DNA of 64,000 nucleotides from NCBI GenBank assembly GCA_035715725.1, contig DASTKT010000081.1:6459-70458 (forward strand). The letters run 5' to 3'. The notes beneath the pieces are model-generated. The model was not told the origin of the DNA and made no database searches. It saw only the letters and a program-made list of their open reading frames with translations. The position numbers and the translations under genes were made by a program. How positions within the stretch are numbered: position 1 is the stretch's first letter; every line of letters starts with the position of its first letter. This document shows positions 1-9,061 of the stretch, one piece after another. Origin of the DNA: JADGGV01 sp035715725. Its GTDB lineage: Bacteria > Gemmatimonadota > Gemmatimonadetes > Longimicrobiales > RSA9.

Positions 1-115
1 TCCGCCAGGACCGGAGCAGGTCGTAGCTCAGCCCGCTCTCTTCCGCGAGGATCCGGGTGTTGAACGGTCCGTCGGTCAGCGCATTGCGCACGACCTCGTT
101 CAGCTCGTCGCTCAT
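1..115 (-). CDS. 5' end of an unknown gene with an HTH-like N-terminus (partial)
   Basis: A minus-strand reading frame starts at an ATG whose first base is 115 and runs off the left edge, so only about 38 residues are visible. The protein begins MSDELNEVVRNALTDGPF and continues with a stretch (ILAEESGLSYDLLRSW) that reads like the first two helices of a DNA-binding helix-turn-helix. I do not recognise the family. It is divergent from treZ across a gap of about 317 bases, so it could be a regulator of that operon or an unrelated gene. Function is not assignable from this fragment. Confidence 0.5.
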   Translation of the reverse strand, partial: MSDELNEVVRNALTDGPFNTRILAEESGLSYDLLRSWR

Positions 116-432
116 TGGCCGGATCGGGCGGGGATCGCGGCGCGTCGTCCGCCCGTCCGCCCGCCACTACCGTGTGGTACACGGGTCCGTGTGTCCCCGT
201 CGGTCGGGAGCACGCCCGCCCTGGAAAGATTTCCGGGCCGCGCGGGTGGGGCAACGGGCGCAGCGGACCAGGCGGGGAGGCCGCGCGGAGTTGGCCCCGC
301 GCGGCGGCTCCGAGGGTGTTCCGGCTCCGCCGGCGTCGCGGACGGCGCCGGCGGCGGGGACGCGCCGCGGTCCGCGCGGCGGCCGCGGCGGCGGACCGGC
401 GCCGGGCACGGTCCGTGCGACGGGCGGCGCGC
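116..432. other. Divergent intergenic region before treZ
   Basis: This stretch lies between the partial minus-strand gene and treZ. Its open frames translate to Arg/Gly/Pro/Ala-rich sequence without family resemblance, so I treat it as non-coding. The only clear structure is a short palindrome at 170-184 (listed separately). I see no convincing -35/-10 pair. Confidence 0.5.
170..184. promoter_or_regulatory. Operator-like palindrome CCGTGT-N3-ACACGG
   Basis: Two 6-base arms are perfect reverse complements separated by three bases. The site sits between divergent genes, 263 bases before the treZ start. It has the size of a dimeric repressor site, but no second copy was seen in the window and the binding protein is unknown. 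It may be chance in GC-rich DNA. Confidence 0.25.
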
Positions 433-2376
433 ATGCAACGATCCATGGGCGAGCCCCGCCGACGCCTTCCCGTCGGAGCGGAGGTGCGCGGCGGCGGCGG
501 GGTCGATTTCCGCGTCTGGGCGCCGACGCGGCGGCGCGTGAGCGTGGTGCTGGAGGGGGGTCCGTCGGGGGTCGAGGTGCCGCTGCAGGCGGAGCCCGGC
601 GGCTACTTCTCGGGGATCGTCGAGCAGGCTCGGGCGCTGACGCTCTACCGGTTCCGCCTCGATGGCGACCCGGAGCTCTACCCGGACCCGGCCTCGCGCT
701 TCCAGCCGGAAGGCCCGCACGGCCCGTCGCAGGTCGTGGATCCGGACGCCTACGAGTGGAGCGACGCGGAGTGGCGCGGCCCGGCGGCAGAGGGACAGGT
801 CATCTACGAGATGCACATCGGCACGTTCACGCCGAAGGGGACGTGGACGGCCGCCGCGCGGGTGCTGCCGGAGCTGGCCGACACGGGGATCTCGATGCTC
901 GAGGTGATGCCGGTGGCCGACTTCCCCGGCCGCTTCGGCTGGGGGTACGACGGCGTCGACCTGTTCGCGCCGACGCGGCTCTACGGGGTGCCGGACGATT
1001 TCCGCCGCTTCGTCGACGAGGCGCACCGTCTCGGGCTGGCGGTCATCCTCGACGTCGTCTACAACCACCTCGGCCCGGACGGCAACTACCTGCGCGCGTA
1101 TTCGCCGGCGTACTTCACGGACCGGTACGAGAACGAGTGGGGGGACGCGCTCAACTTCGACGGCGAGGACGCGGGGCCGGTGCGGGAGTTCTTCGCGGCG
1201 AACGCGGGCTACTGGGTCGACGAATACCACCTCGACGGACTCCGGCTGGACGCGACGCAGCAGATCTTCGACGCCTCGCCGACGCACATCCTGGCCGAGA
1301 TCGGGCGGCGCGTCCGGGAGAGCGCGCGCGGCCGGCGCAGCTACGTGGTGAACGAGAACGAGACGCAGGAGGCGCGGCTCGTGCGGCCGGTCGAGGAGGG
1401 CGGCTACGGGCTGGACGCGATCTGGAACGACGACTTCCACCACAGTACGCGCGTGGCCGCCACGGGGAGGCGGGAGGCGTACTTCCACGACTACGCCGGC
1501 ACCGCGCAGGAGCTGGTGTCCGCGATCAAGCGGGGCTTCCTGTTCCAGGGGCAGCGCTACGCCTGGCAGGACAAGCGCCGCGGGACGCCGACGCGCGACC
1601 TGCCGGCGCACGTGTTCGTGCACTTCCTGCAGAACCACGACCAGGTGGCGAACACGCCCGGCGGCCGGCGCCTGCACCAGGTGACCGACCTCGCCCGGTT
1701 CCGCGCGCTCACCGCGCTCCTGCTGCTCGCGCCCCAGACGCCGATGCTCTTCCAGGGACAGGAGTTCGCCGCATCCACCCCGTTCTACTACTTCGCGGAC
1801 CACGTGCCGGAGCTGGCCGTGAAGGTACGCGCCGGGCGTGTCGAGTTCCTCAAGCAGTTTCCGGGGCTGCGCACGCCGGGCGCCGAGCGGCTCATCCCCG
1901 ACCCGGACGCCGCCGCCACGTTCGAGGCGTCCAGGCTCGTCCCGGCCGAGCGGCGCGACCACGCGGAGGCGACGGCGCTCCACCGGGACCTGCTGCGGCT
2001 CCGCCGCCAGGACCGCGCGATCGCCGCGGCGCCGCCCGTCGATGGCGCCGTCCTGGGCCGGGAGGCCCTCGCGCTGCGCTGGTTCGCGCCGGACGAGGAT
2101 GACCGGCTCCTCCTCGTCAACCTCGGCCCCGACCTCGTGAGCGGATCGGTGGCCGAGCCGCTCGTCGCGCCGCCGGCCGGGCAGCGCTGGGAGCTGCTCT
2201 GGGCGAGCGAGGACCCGCGCTACGGCGGGAGCGGCGCGCCCGCGCCCGAGCGGGAGGACGGGTGGTGCATCGGCGCGCACTCGGCGGTGCTGCTCCGCCC
2301 GCGTCCGGTGCCACCCGCGGAGGGCGGCGGCGTGACGGGCGTGGAACCGGCCGAGGGGCGGTCCACGCATGGATGA
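433..2376 (+). CDS. treZ: Malto-oligosyltrehalose trehalohydrolase
   Basis: This GH13 enzyme cleaves the alpha-1,4 bond next to the trehalosyl end of malto-oligosyltrehalose and releases trehalose in the cytoplasm. An N-terminal CBM48-like domain (about residues 20-105, with VDFRVWAPTRRRVSVVL) is followed by the catalytic barrel. Visible GH13 motifs are DVVYNHLGPDGN (207-218), DGLRLDA with the nucleophile Asp273, VNENE with the probable acid Glu308, and QNHDQ near residue 400. The frame is open back to 115, but the upstream part is low-complexity Arg/Ala/Gly. The first credible start is ATG 433 (647 aa, slightly long for the family); ATG 445 is an alternative. It overlaps the debranching gene by 8 bases. 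The usual partner, treY, is not in the window. Confidence 0.9.
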   Translation: MQRSMGEPRRRLPVGAEVRGGGGVDFRVWAPTRRRVSVVLEGGPSGVEVPLQAEPGGYFSGIVEQARALTLYRFRLDGDPELYPDPASRFQPEGPHGPSQVVDPDAYEWSDAEWRGPAAEGQVIYEMHIGTFTPKGTWTAAARVLPELADTGISMLEVMPVADFPGRFGWGYDGVDLFAPTRLYGVPDDFRRFVDEAHRLGLAVILDVVYNHLGPDGNYLRAYSPAYFTDRYENEWGDALNFDGEDAGPVREFFAANAGYWVDEYHLDGLRLDATQQIFDASPTHILAEIGRRVRESARGRRSYVVNENETQEARLVRPVEEGGYGLDAIWNDDFHHSTRVAATGRREAYFHDYAGTAQELVSAIKRGFLFQGQRYAWQDKRRGTPTRDLPAHVFVHFLQNHDQVANTPGGRRLHQVTDLARFRALTALLLLAPQTPMLFQGQEFAASTPFYYFADHVPELAVKVRAGRVEFLKQFPGLRTPGAERLIPDPDAAATFEASRLVPAERRDHAEATALHRDLLRLRRQDRAIAAAPPVDGAVLGREALALRWFAPDEDDRLLLVNLGPDLVSGSVAEPLVAPPAGQRWELLWASEDPRYGGSGAPAPEREDGWCIGAHSAVLLRPRPVPPAEGGGVTGVEPAEGRSTHG

Positions 2377-4399
2377 TCCGATCCGCCGCCTGAGCTGGCC
2401 ACCTGGGGAGCGCCCCGATCCGGCGCTGCTCCTCGATGACGAGTGGCTGGTCACGAACGGGATCGGCGGCTACGCGTCCGGCACGTTGGCCGGCGTGCCG
2501 ACGCGCCGCTACCATGCGCTCCTGATCGCGGCGCTCGGTGGGCTGCGCGGCCGGACCGTGATGCTCGCCCACGTGGACGAGACCCTGGAGTGGGACGGCG
2601 GCTCCGCGGGCGTCACCGCGCTCGACCGGGGCGACGGCCGGGAGCCGCCCGCCGTGGCGATCCTCCAGGAATTCCGGCTCGAGGCGGGCGTCCCCGTCTG
2701 GATCTACGCCGCCGGCGGCTGGGTGGTCGAGCGGCGCATCGTCATGCCCGCCCGCGAGAACACGACGTTCCTCCTCTACCGCCTGCTGTCCGGGCCCACG
2801 CTGCGCCTGCGTGCCCGGCCCTGGGTGCACTTCCGCTCCCACGACGCCGAGGTCTCGACGCGGCTGAACGGGCCGTTCCGCCTCACCACCATCGAGGAGC
2901 GGCACGAGATTGCCTCGGCCGCGGACTTTCCGCCGCTTCGCTTCGAGATCCTCGGCGGCCCGCCGGCGTTCACCGCCGACGCGCTCACCGTCACCGACGT
3001 GCAGTACCGCGAGGAGGAACACCGCGGCTACCCGTCGGTGGGCTCGCTCTGGTCGCCCGGCGTGTACTCGGCGCCGCTCACGCCCTACACCACGCTCTGC
3101 CTGCTGGCGTCGGCGGAGGATTGGGGGATCGCCGAAGCGCTGACCCCCGACGAGGCCATCGACGCGGAGCACGAGCGCCGCCGCCGCCTCATCACACTGG
3201 CCGTGCCGGCCGCGCAGACCGGCCCCGCCGCCGAGCTCGTCCTCGCCGCCGACCAGTTCGTGATCCGCCCCGTCGGGCGCCGCCTCGAGACGCCGCGCAT
3301 CGAGGCCGTCGGCGACGAGGTCCGCACCGTCATCGCCGGCTACTTCTGGTTCACGGATTGGGGTCGCGACACGATGATCAGCCTCGAGGGGCTGACGCTC
3401 TGTACCGGCCGGTCGGTCGAGGCGGGCTACATCCTGCGCACGTTCGCCCACTACATCCGCAACGGGCTGATCCCGAACCTCTTCCCCGAGGGGCAGTCCG
3501 AGGGGCTCTACAACACCGCCGACGCGACGCTGTGGTTCTTCCACGCCGTGGACCGCTACGTCCGCGCCACCGGCGACCGCTACACGCTCGACCTGCTGCT
3601 GCCGCGCCTGAAGGACATCCTGAACCGGCACATCGCGGGCACCGATTTCGGCATCCGCCTCGACCCCGAGGATGGGCTCGTGATCCAGGGGGCAGAGGGG
3701 TATCAGCTCACCTGGATGGACGCGAAGGTCGACGACTGGGTCGTGACGCCGCGCCGCGGCAAGTCGGTCGAGATCAACGCGCTCTGGTACAACGCGCTCA
3801 GGCTGATGGAGGGATGGCTCCGCGAGCAGGGCGACGCGGAGGCGGACGGCGCCCGCGAACTGGCGGAGCGCTGCCGCCGATCGTTCAACGAGCGCTTCTG
3901 GTACGCGGAGGGCGGCTACCTCTACGACGTGGTGGACGGGCCGGAGGGGAACGATCCCAAGTGCCGACCGAACCAGATCCTGGCGATCTCGCTGGATCAC
4001 CCGGTCCTCGACCCCGAACGATGGGCGCCCGTGCTGACCACCGTGCGCGAGAAGCTGCTCACGCCCGTCGGGCTCCGCTCCCTGGCCCCCGGCGACGCCG
4101 ACTACAAGCCCAAGTACTTCGGCGACCGGCGCGCGCGCGACGCCGCGTACCACCAGGGCACCGTCTGGCCATGGCTCATCGGGCCGTTCGTCGACGCGTG
4201 GCTGCGCGTGTACCCGGGGGATGTCCAGACCGCCCGCGGCTGGCTCGACGGCCTCATCGCCTCACTGGGCTACGACTGCATCGGCACGATCCCCGAGATC
4301 TTCGACGCCGAGGCGCCGTACACCCCGCGCGGCTCCGTCGCGCAGGCCTGGAGCGTGGCCGAGACGCTGCGCGCGCTGCTGCGGACGACTAGCGGGTGA
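2369..4399 (+). CDS. Glycogen debranching enzyme (amylo-alpha-1,6-glucosidase type)
   Basis: The 676-residue protein has the two-part layout of archaeal/bacterial GDE-type debranching enzymes. An N-terminal beta-rich domain (about 15-270) carries NGIGGYASGTLAGVPTRRYH (30-49). It is followed by a six-hairpin (alpha/alpha)6 catalytic domain (about 290-670). The catalytic-domain signatures WFTDWGRDTMISLEGL (327-342), LTWMDAKV (447-454) and KSVEINALWYNAL (465-476) are present. The role is hydrolysis of alpha-1,6 branch points in glycogen or limit dextrins. It overlaps the end of treZ and is translationally coupled, which suggests a glycogen-to-trehalose route. It converges with mprF, whose stop lies 11 bases inside it. 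Exact linkage specificity cannot be read from sequence. Confidence 0.85.
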   Translation: MDDPIRRLSWPPGERPDPALLLDDEWLVTNGIGGYASGTLAGVPTRRYHALLIAALGGLRGRTVMLAHVDETLEWDGGSAGVTALDRGDGREPPAVAILQEFRLEAGVPVWIYAAGGWVVERRIVMPARENTTFLLYRLLSGPTLRLRARPWVHFRSHDAEVSTRLNGPFRLTTIEERHEIASAADFPPLRFEILGGPPAFTADALTVTDVQYREEEHRGYPSVGSLWSPGVYSAPLTPYTTLCLLASAEDWGIAEALTPDEAIDAEHERRRRLITLAVPAAQTGPAAELVLAADQFVIRPVGRRLETPRIEAVGDEVRTVIAGYFWFTDWGRDTMISLEGLTLCTGRSVEAGYILRTFAHYIRNGLIPNLFPEGQSEGLYNTADATLWFFHAVDRYVRATGDRYTLDLLLPRLKDILNRHIAGTDFGIRLDPEDGLVIQGAEGYQLTWMDAKVDDWVVTPRRGKSVEINALWYNALRLMEGWLREQGDAEADGARELAERCRRSFNERFWYAEGGYLYDVVDGPEGNDPKCRPNQILAISLDHPVLDPERWAPVLTTVREKLLTPVGLRSLAPGDADYKPKYFGDRRARDAAYHQGTVWPWLIGPFVDAWLRVYPGDVQTARGWLDGLIASLGYDCIGTIPEIFDAEAPYTPRGSVAQAWSVAETLRALLRTTSG

Positions 4400-6959
4400 C
4401 CACGCCCTTGATCCCGCCCGAGATCAGGCTGGCCACGCTGGCCAGGATCCGCGGCAGGTTGAGCCCGCCCGGGGCGGCCAGGTACTTCGGCTCCCAGACC
4501 GGGCCGAACTTCTCCTTGTACTGCCGCAGCCCCTGGAAGGAGTAGAAGTTCTCGCCGTAGCGGAACACGAGCGCGCCGAGCCGGTTCCAGAGCGGCGCCA
4601 GGGCCCGGTTCTCCAGCCCGGAGAGCGGCGCCATCCCCAGGCTGAACCAGCGGTACCCCTGCGCCTTGCCCCAGAGCATCAGCTCCAGGAACAGGTACTC
4701 CATGACATCCTCGGGTGCGTCCGCGCCGTAGCGCATGAGGTCGACCGAGAGCTCCTCGTTGAACGCGCCGGGCCAGACGTTCGCGAACGCGACGATGCGC
4801 CCGCCGCAGCGCACGACCGCGGTCGGGAAGCTGGCGATGTAGCGCTCGTCGAAGAACCCGAGGGAGAAGCCCTTCTCGCGCGTCCGCTTCTCCGCCAGCC
4901 AGGCGTCCGAGATCCGGCGCAGCTCCGGCAGAATCGCCGTGACCGCCTCGACCGGCACGACCTCGAACGTGCACCCTTCCTTCTCCAGGCGGTTGCGCAC
5001 GCGGCGCATTCCCTTGCGCGAGCCGCCCTCGAGGGAGAACGCCTCCAGCCGGACCCGCGCCTCCTCGCCCAGCTTGAGCAGCGTGAGGCCGAGGTCCAGG
5101 AAGAGCGGCAGCCCCTGCGGCTTGACCTGGTAGAAGACCGTCCAGCCACCGTGCCGGTCCACCAGCTCGCGGAAGCGCCAGAGCAGCTCCGCCCACTCCT
5201 CGTCCGGGCCGACGGGGTCGCCCAGCGCGACCCACGTCCGGCCCTCGACCGCGTACATGATGAACGCCCGCCCGCTCTCGCTGAAGAGGAGCGCCTTGTC
5301 CCCGAGCAGCGCGAGGTTCGCCGTCGTGTCCACCGAGCGGGCGACGACCTCGCGCGCTCGCGCCAGGTCGGCCGCGGTCGGCAGCGTCGGCTCCGGCGGC
5401 GCCGGCCGCAGCAGCCGCGAGGCCGCCACGAAGATGACCAGCCCGACGGCGCCGACGGAGGCGCGGAGGAAGCGCGGCGCATCGCCGCGCAGCGCGAAGC
5501 GCCAGAACAGGTCGCTGGAGTACTCGACGTGCTTGTAGGAGAAGAAGCCGAGCCAGATCGTGCCGGCCAGCACGATGGCGATGGCGACGATCCAGCCGAT
5601 CGTGAACGGCTCGCCCGTCAGCGAGGCCCGGCGGTAGAAGTAGCGCCGGGCCGGCACGAGGGCGAGGAGCAGGACGGTGAGCGCGATCGCCTCCTCGTAA
5701 TCGGCGCCCTTGAGCAGCGAGAGCGTGATCCCCGCCAGCAGCACCACGACGGTCAGCCCGAACGCGGCGTCCAGCCGCCGCTGGATGCCGCGCGCCAGCA
5801 GCAGCAGCCCCGCCCCGGCGATGCTCGCCAGGAAGTGGGAGGCCTCGATGACCTCCAGCGGCAGGAAGTCGTTCAGGATGCGGAGCCGCGAATGAACGGC
5901 CGGCGTCGCGGCCGAGAAGAGGAGGATGACGCCGGCCAGGAACGTCGTGAACGCCAGGAGCTGCGGCGCCACGACGGGCGCCCAGCGCCCCACGACCCGC
6001 GCGACGCGCCGCACGTCCTCGCGCCGCTGCCTCGCCTCGTGCAGCGCCAGCAGCACGGACGCGCTGGCGAGGGGGAGCAGGTAGTAGATGCCGCGGTACG
6101 CCAGCAGCGAGCCGAGGATCGCGTCCGGCGGCGCGCGGTCCTCGAGCAGCACCAGCACGACGGCCTCGAAGACGCCGAGCCCGCCCGGGATGTTCGTGAC
6201 GAGCCCGGCGGCCTGGGCCAGGATGAAGATGGCCAGCGCGCCCGGGTAGGAGATGTGCGCCGACGGTGGCAGCACCGCCCAGAAGACGCCGCCGGCCAGC
6301 GCCCAGTCCGTGACCGAGACGAGCATCTGCAGCAGCGAGAGCCGCGTCGCCGGGAACGTGAACTCCCAGCCGCGGATCCGGATCGGCTTGCGCTCGAACG
6401 TCCCCCAGAAGAGGTACGCCGCGACGATGGCCAGGAAGATCCCGCCGACCGGGCGCACGGACTCGAAAGGCACGTGCAGGACCTGCGGGATCTCGAGCGG
6501 CGAGAGCGTGAAGACCAGGCCGCCGATCGTGAACAGGCCGAGGAAGAACGTCAGGCTGTTGAACGCGATGACGTTCGTCACCTCGACGGCCGACAGCCCC
6601 CAGGCCGAGTACAGCCGGAAGCGCAGCGGCGCGCCCGTCAGCAGCGGGAAGCCGAGGTTATGGCTGAAGGCGTACGCGATGAAGGAGGCGAACGCGATGC
6701 GCGGATAGGCCAGCGGCGTACGGATGTAGCGCAGCCCGAGCGCGTCGTACCCGGTCAGCACCAGGTAGTTGGCCGCGGTGAGCAGCAGCGCGAGGAGCAG
6801 CCGCGCGTCCGGCAGCGCGTGAAGCGCGCGGACGATGTCGCGGTAGTGGTACCTCCGCAGCGCGGAGTGGAGCACCCACACCGCGACGAGGAAGATGAGC
6901 AGCCCGATGAGCGGGCCGGCCACCTTCCGCAGCTTCGACATCATCGATGAGACGCCCAC
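4389..6959 (-). CDS. mprF: MprF-like bifunctional phosphatidylglycerol aminoacyltransferase/flippase
   Basis: The 856-residue protein matches the MprF plan. A large N-terminal membrane part (about 1-500, many hydrophobic segments) includes the flippase-type sequence NIPGGLGVFEAVVL. A soluble C-terminal DUF2156/GNAT-like domain (about 540-840) includes GDPVGP, KGMRRVRNRLEKEG and FANVWPG-type motifs. The family transfers lysine or alanine from aminoacyl-tRNA to phosphatidylglycerol and moves the lipid to the outer leaflet, lowering surface negative charge. The amino acid used cannot be predicted. I used the GTG at 6959 because GAGG lies upstream; ATG codons at residues 6 and 7 are alternatives. 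The gene faces the debranching gene tail to tail with no intergenic terminator. Confidence 0.85.
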   Translation of the reverse strand: MGVSSMMSKLRKVAGPLIGLLIFLVAVWVLHSALRRYHYRDIVRALHALPDARLLLALLLTAANYLVLTGYDALGLRYIRTPLAYPRIAFASFIAYAFSHNLGFPLLTGAPLRFRLYSAWGLSAVEVTNVIAFNSLTFFLGLFTIGGLVFTLSPLEIPQVLHVPFESVRPVGGIFLAIVAAYLFWGTFERKPIRIRGWEFTFPATRLSLLQMLVSVTDWALAGGVFWAVLPPSAHISYPGALAIFILAQAAGLVTNIPGGLGVFEAVVLVLLEDRAPPDAILGSLLAYRGIYYLLPLASASVLLALHEARQRREDVRRVARVVGRWAPVVAPQLLAFTTFLAGVILLFSAATPAVHSRLRILNDFLPLEVIEASHFLASIAGAGLLLLARGIQRRLDAAFGLTVVVLLAGITLSLLKGADYEEAIALTVLLLALVPARRYFYRRASLTGEPFTIGWIVAIAIVLAGTIWLGFFSYKHVEYSSDLFWRFALRGDAPRFLRASVGAVGLVIFVAASRLLRPAPPEPTLPTAADLARAREVVARSVDTTANLALLGDKALLFSESGRAFIMYAVEGRTWVALGDPVGPDEEWAELLWRFRELVDRHGGWTVFYQVKPQGLPLFLDLGLTLLKLGEEARVRLEAFSLEGGSRKGMRRVRNRLEKEGCTFEVVPVEAVTAILPELRRISDAWLAEKRTREKGFSLGFFDERYIASFPTAVVRCGGRIVAFANVWPGAFNEELSVDLMRYGADAPEDVMEYLFLELMLWGKAQGYRWFSLGMAPLSGLENRALAPLWNRLGALVFRYGENFYSFQGLRQYKEKFGPVWEPKYLAAPGGLNLPRILASVASLISGGIKGVVTR

Positions 6960-7273
6960 CCTTGTGCCGCCTCGCCACCCACGCAGGCCCGCGGATGCGC
7001 CCGCGATCCCGCGGGCCGGTGCCGGCGCCGGTCGGGGGTGGGGCGCCCTCCGGGCTCTCGGCCGTCACTCGCCGCCGCACCTCCCAACACGGCGCGTGCG
7101 AAGAATGCGCCGCCGGGGCGGGGCCGGCAACCGCGCCGCCGGCTTGCGCCTCCGCCGGGGGTCTCTTACCATGGCTGCCTCACACCCCACAAGGCGCGCC
7201 ACATCCGGCCGCCGCGCCGGCCCGAGCCCGAAGCCACGGCCGGAGAACGAGCCACCCGCACCGGTCGAGCCCT
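6960..7273. other. Divergent intergenic region between mprF and the cytochrome b gene
   Basis: About 314 bases are very GC-rich. Frames through it give Pro/Arg/Ala-rich translations and no gene I would call. A weak promoter-like pair for the cytochrome b gene lies at 7144-7172. No clear promoter for mprF was found. Confidence 0.5.
7144..7172 (+). promoter_or_regulatory. Weak candidate promoter for the cytochrome b gene
   Basis: TTGCGC at 7144-7149 and TACCAT at 7167-7172 are 17 bases apart. Both are partial matches (3/6 and 4/6) to the housekeeping consensus. The predicted transcript would start near 7180, about 95 bases before the chosen start codon. Confidence 0.3.
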
Positions 7274-8326
7274 TTGTCCACCGCGGAATACACCCGTGAG
7301 GCCGCTCCCGGCCAGGCTCCTACCGAGCTCCCGGCCCGGGGCTGGCGCGCCCGCTTCGCGCTCGACGCGCTGCGCTACCCCGTGGCGCCCATGGCGAACC
7401 GGGTGCCGTACATGCTCGGCGGCCTCACCTTCTTCGGCATCCTCCTCCTCGTCGCCACCGGCGTCCTGCTCGACCAGTTCTACAACCCGGCTCCGCTCGG
7501 CGCCCACGACAGCGTCGTCTACATCGTGACGCGCGTGCCGCTCGGCTGGTGGCTGCGCGCGCTGCACTACTGGGGTGCGAGCCTCGTCCTCGTCTCCGTC
7601 TTCCTCCACCTGGTCTGGACGTTCTCCCGCCGCAGCTACCGCGCGCCGCGCGAGGTCCAGTGGTGGAGCGGCGTCCTCCTGCTCCTCCTGCTCTTCGCGA
7701 TCGCGTTCACCGGCACCGTGCTGCGTGGCGACCAGGAGGGCGGGGAAGCGCTCGCCCACGCCGTGGCCGGCGGCTCGCTCGTCGGGCCGGTCGGCGCGCC
7801 CGTCTCGCCGGACTTCGCGCCCTCGACGTCGTTGCTCGCGCGGGTCCACAATGCGCACGTCAGCCTCCTGCCGCTCGCGCTGCTCGCCTTGATCGCGCTG
7901 CACTTCTGGCTCGTGCGCTGGCTCGGCATCCACACCGCGGAGGCCCGCACCTCGACCTTCGCCCGGCACCTCCGCCGGCTCGGCGGCTTCGCGCTCCTCC
8001 TCTACGGCGCGATCTCCATCCTCGCCGCGCTCGCGCCACCCCGCCTCGGCTACCCCGCCGTCGAGGGCGTCGAAGTCACGAAGCCGTTCTGGCCGTTCCT
8101 CTGGATCTACACGTTCGAGAACACGCTCGGCATGACGGGCATGATCGTCGCGCCGCTCGTCGTCTTCGGCGCGCTCGCCATCGTGCCGCTCGTCGACCGG
8201 CGGCCGGACGCCGCCGGCGGGCGGCCTCGCTGGATCGTCGCCGCCGCCGTCGCGTTCCTCGCGCTCTTCCTCGGAACGCTCCTCTACGGCGCCGTGGCGC
8301 CGCAGATCGCCCACCTCGGGATGTGA
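7274..8326 (+). CDS. Cytochrome b (b6 plus subunit IV-like), quinol oxidation subunit
   Basis: About 350 residues with seven predicted membrane helices. The first four form the cytochrome b6 core. Helix 2 carries HYWGASLVLVSVFLH (His-x13-His) and helix 4 carries HVSLLPLALLALIALH (His-x14-His), the standard ligand spacing for two b hemes. Three more helices follow, resembling subunit IV fused to b6. Such proteins accept electrons from menaquinol or ubiquinol in the membrane. The start is uncertain: TTG 7274 keeps the amphipathic pre-helix (GWRARFALDALRYPVAPM), while the first ATG is 7391. No Rieske or cytochrome c gene is adjacent. The next gene, 5 bases downstream, encodes a small exported protein and is probably cotranscribed. 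Confidence 0.75.
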   Translation: MSTAEYTREAAPGQAPTELPARGWRARFALDALRYPVAPMANRVPYMLGGLTFFGILLLVATGVLLDQFYNPAPLGAHDSVVYIVTRVPLGWWLRALHYWGASLVLVSVFLHLVWTFSRRSYRAPREVQWWSGVLLLLLLFAIAFTGTVLRGDQEGGEALAHAVAGGSLVGPVGAPVSPDFAPSTSLLARVHNAHVSLLPLALLALIALHFWLVRWLGIHTAEARTSTFARHLRRLGGFALLLYGAISILAALAPPRLGYPAVEGVEVTKPFWPFLWIYTFENTLGMTGMIVAPLVVFGALAIVPLVDRRPDAAGGRPRWIVAAAVAFLALFLGTLLYGAVAPQIAHLGM

Positions 8327-8331
8327 CCGCC

Positions 8332-8907
8332 ATGACGCGACGCTGGCTCGTCTCGCTGCTCTTCCTCGCGCTCCTCGCCGCCCCCGCCGTCGCCCACGAG
8401 CACGGCCGCATCTACCTCGGCGCGCCCCGCGCCAGCGCCGGCGACTCCCTCGCGCTCCGCGGCGAGAAGCTCTCCAAGGCGACGACGTTCCGCGTCCTCC
8501 TGCGCGGGCCGTTGGCCAGCTACCCGCTCGGCGAGGTGAAGACCGACCGCGCCGGCGCGTTCCAGGGCGCGGTCCGGCTCCCCGCCGACGCCCGGCCCGG
8601 CGCCTACACGGTCGTGCTCCTCGCCCCCGATGGCGACGTCTCCGCCCGCGCCGACCTGGCCCTCGCCGCCGCCGAGGCGCCCGCCACCGCCGGCGCTCCG
8701 CCGACGGCCGGCCCCGCCGCGGGGACCGCCGCTCCGGCCACCGCCACCGACCACATGGCGCATATGGCCGCCGCGGCGCCGCACGCCACGGCCGCGCCCA
8801 TGGAGCTGCCGAAGCGCCGCGGCGCCGGCGAGTGGGCCGTCATCGCGCTCGTCACGCTCGTCTGCCTCGGCGCCGGCGCGCGCCTGCTGCGGCCGGCGCG
8901 GGCGTAG
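8332..8907 (+). CDS. Exported His/Met-rich membrane-anchored protein of unknown function
   Basis: 191 residues. It has a clear signal peptide (MTRRWLVSLLFLALLAAPAVA) followed at once by HEHGRIYLG. A beta-sandwich-like middle (about 30-110) resembles carboxypeptidase-regulatory or invasin-type folds. Next comes an Ala/Pro/Thr linker holding DHMAHMAAAAPHATAAPM, and a C-terminal membrane helix (about 165-182) ends in basic residues. The His/Met clusters resemble copper- or heme-handling tails, but this is inference. It begins 5 bases after the cytochrome b gene, so a role in assembling or supplying metal to that complex is the simplest context reading. I do not recognise a named family. Confidence 0.7.
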   Translation: MTRRWLVSLLFLALLAAPAVAHEHGRIYLGAPRASAGDSLALRGEKLSKATTFRVLLRGPLASYPLGEVKTDRAGAFQGAVRLPADARPGAYTVVLLAPDGDVSARADLALAAAEAPATAGAPPTAGPAAGTAAPATATDHMAHMAAAAPHATAAPMELPKRRGAGEWAVIALVTLVCLGAGARLLRPARA

Positions 8908-9061
8908 TGGCCGTCCCCGGCGCCGGCGCCGGCCTCGGCGGCCGTCTCGCCGAACCACCGCCGCCGGTGCTGGCCGATCGAGCCCCGGCGCCGTAAGATG
9001 CAGCGCCGGCCGGCGCGGAAGCGGCCGCACGCCACGCTTCATCCCTCGACGAGCGCAGCGG

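Noticed and set aside
115..432. An N-terminal extension of treZ back to 115
   Set aside because: The added 106 residues are Arg/Ala/Gly-rich without family resemblance, and TreZ homology begins after 433.
4221..6950. A 909-codon open frame on the plus strand opposite mprF
   Set aside because: Its translation is dominated by Arg, Glu, Gln and Asp in low-complexity runs, which is the normal shadow of a GC-rich membrane protein gene on the other strand. mprF on the minus strand has clear family motifs.
8908..9061. Promoter with TAAGAT (8994-8999) for the ROK kinase
   Set aside because: The -10 is reasonable, but the base run 17 positions upstream (TGGCCG) is not a -35, so I did not list it.
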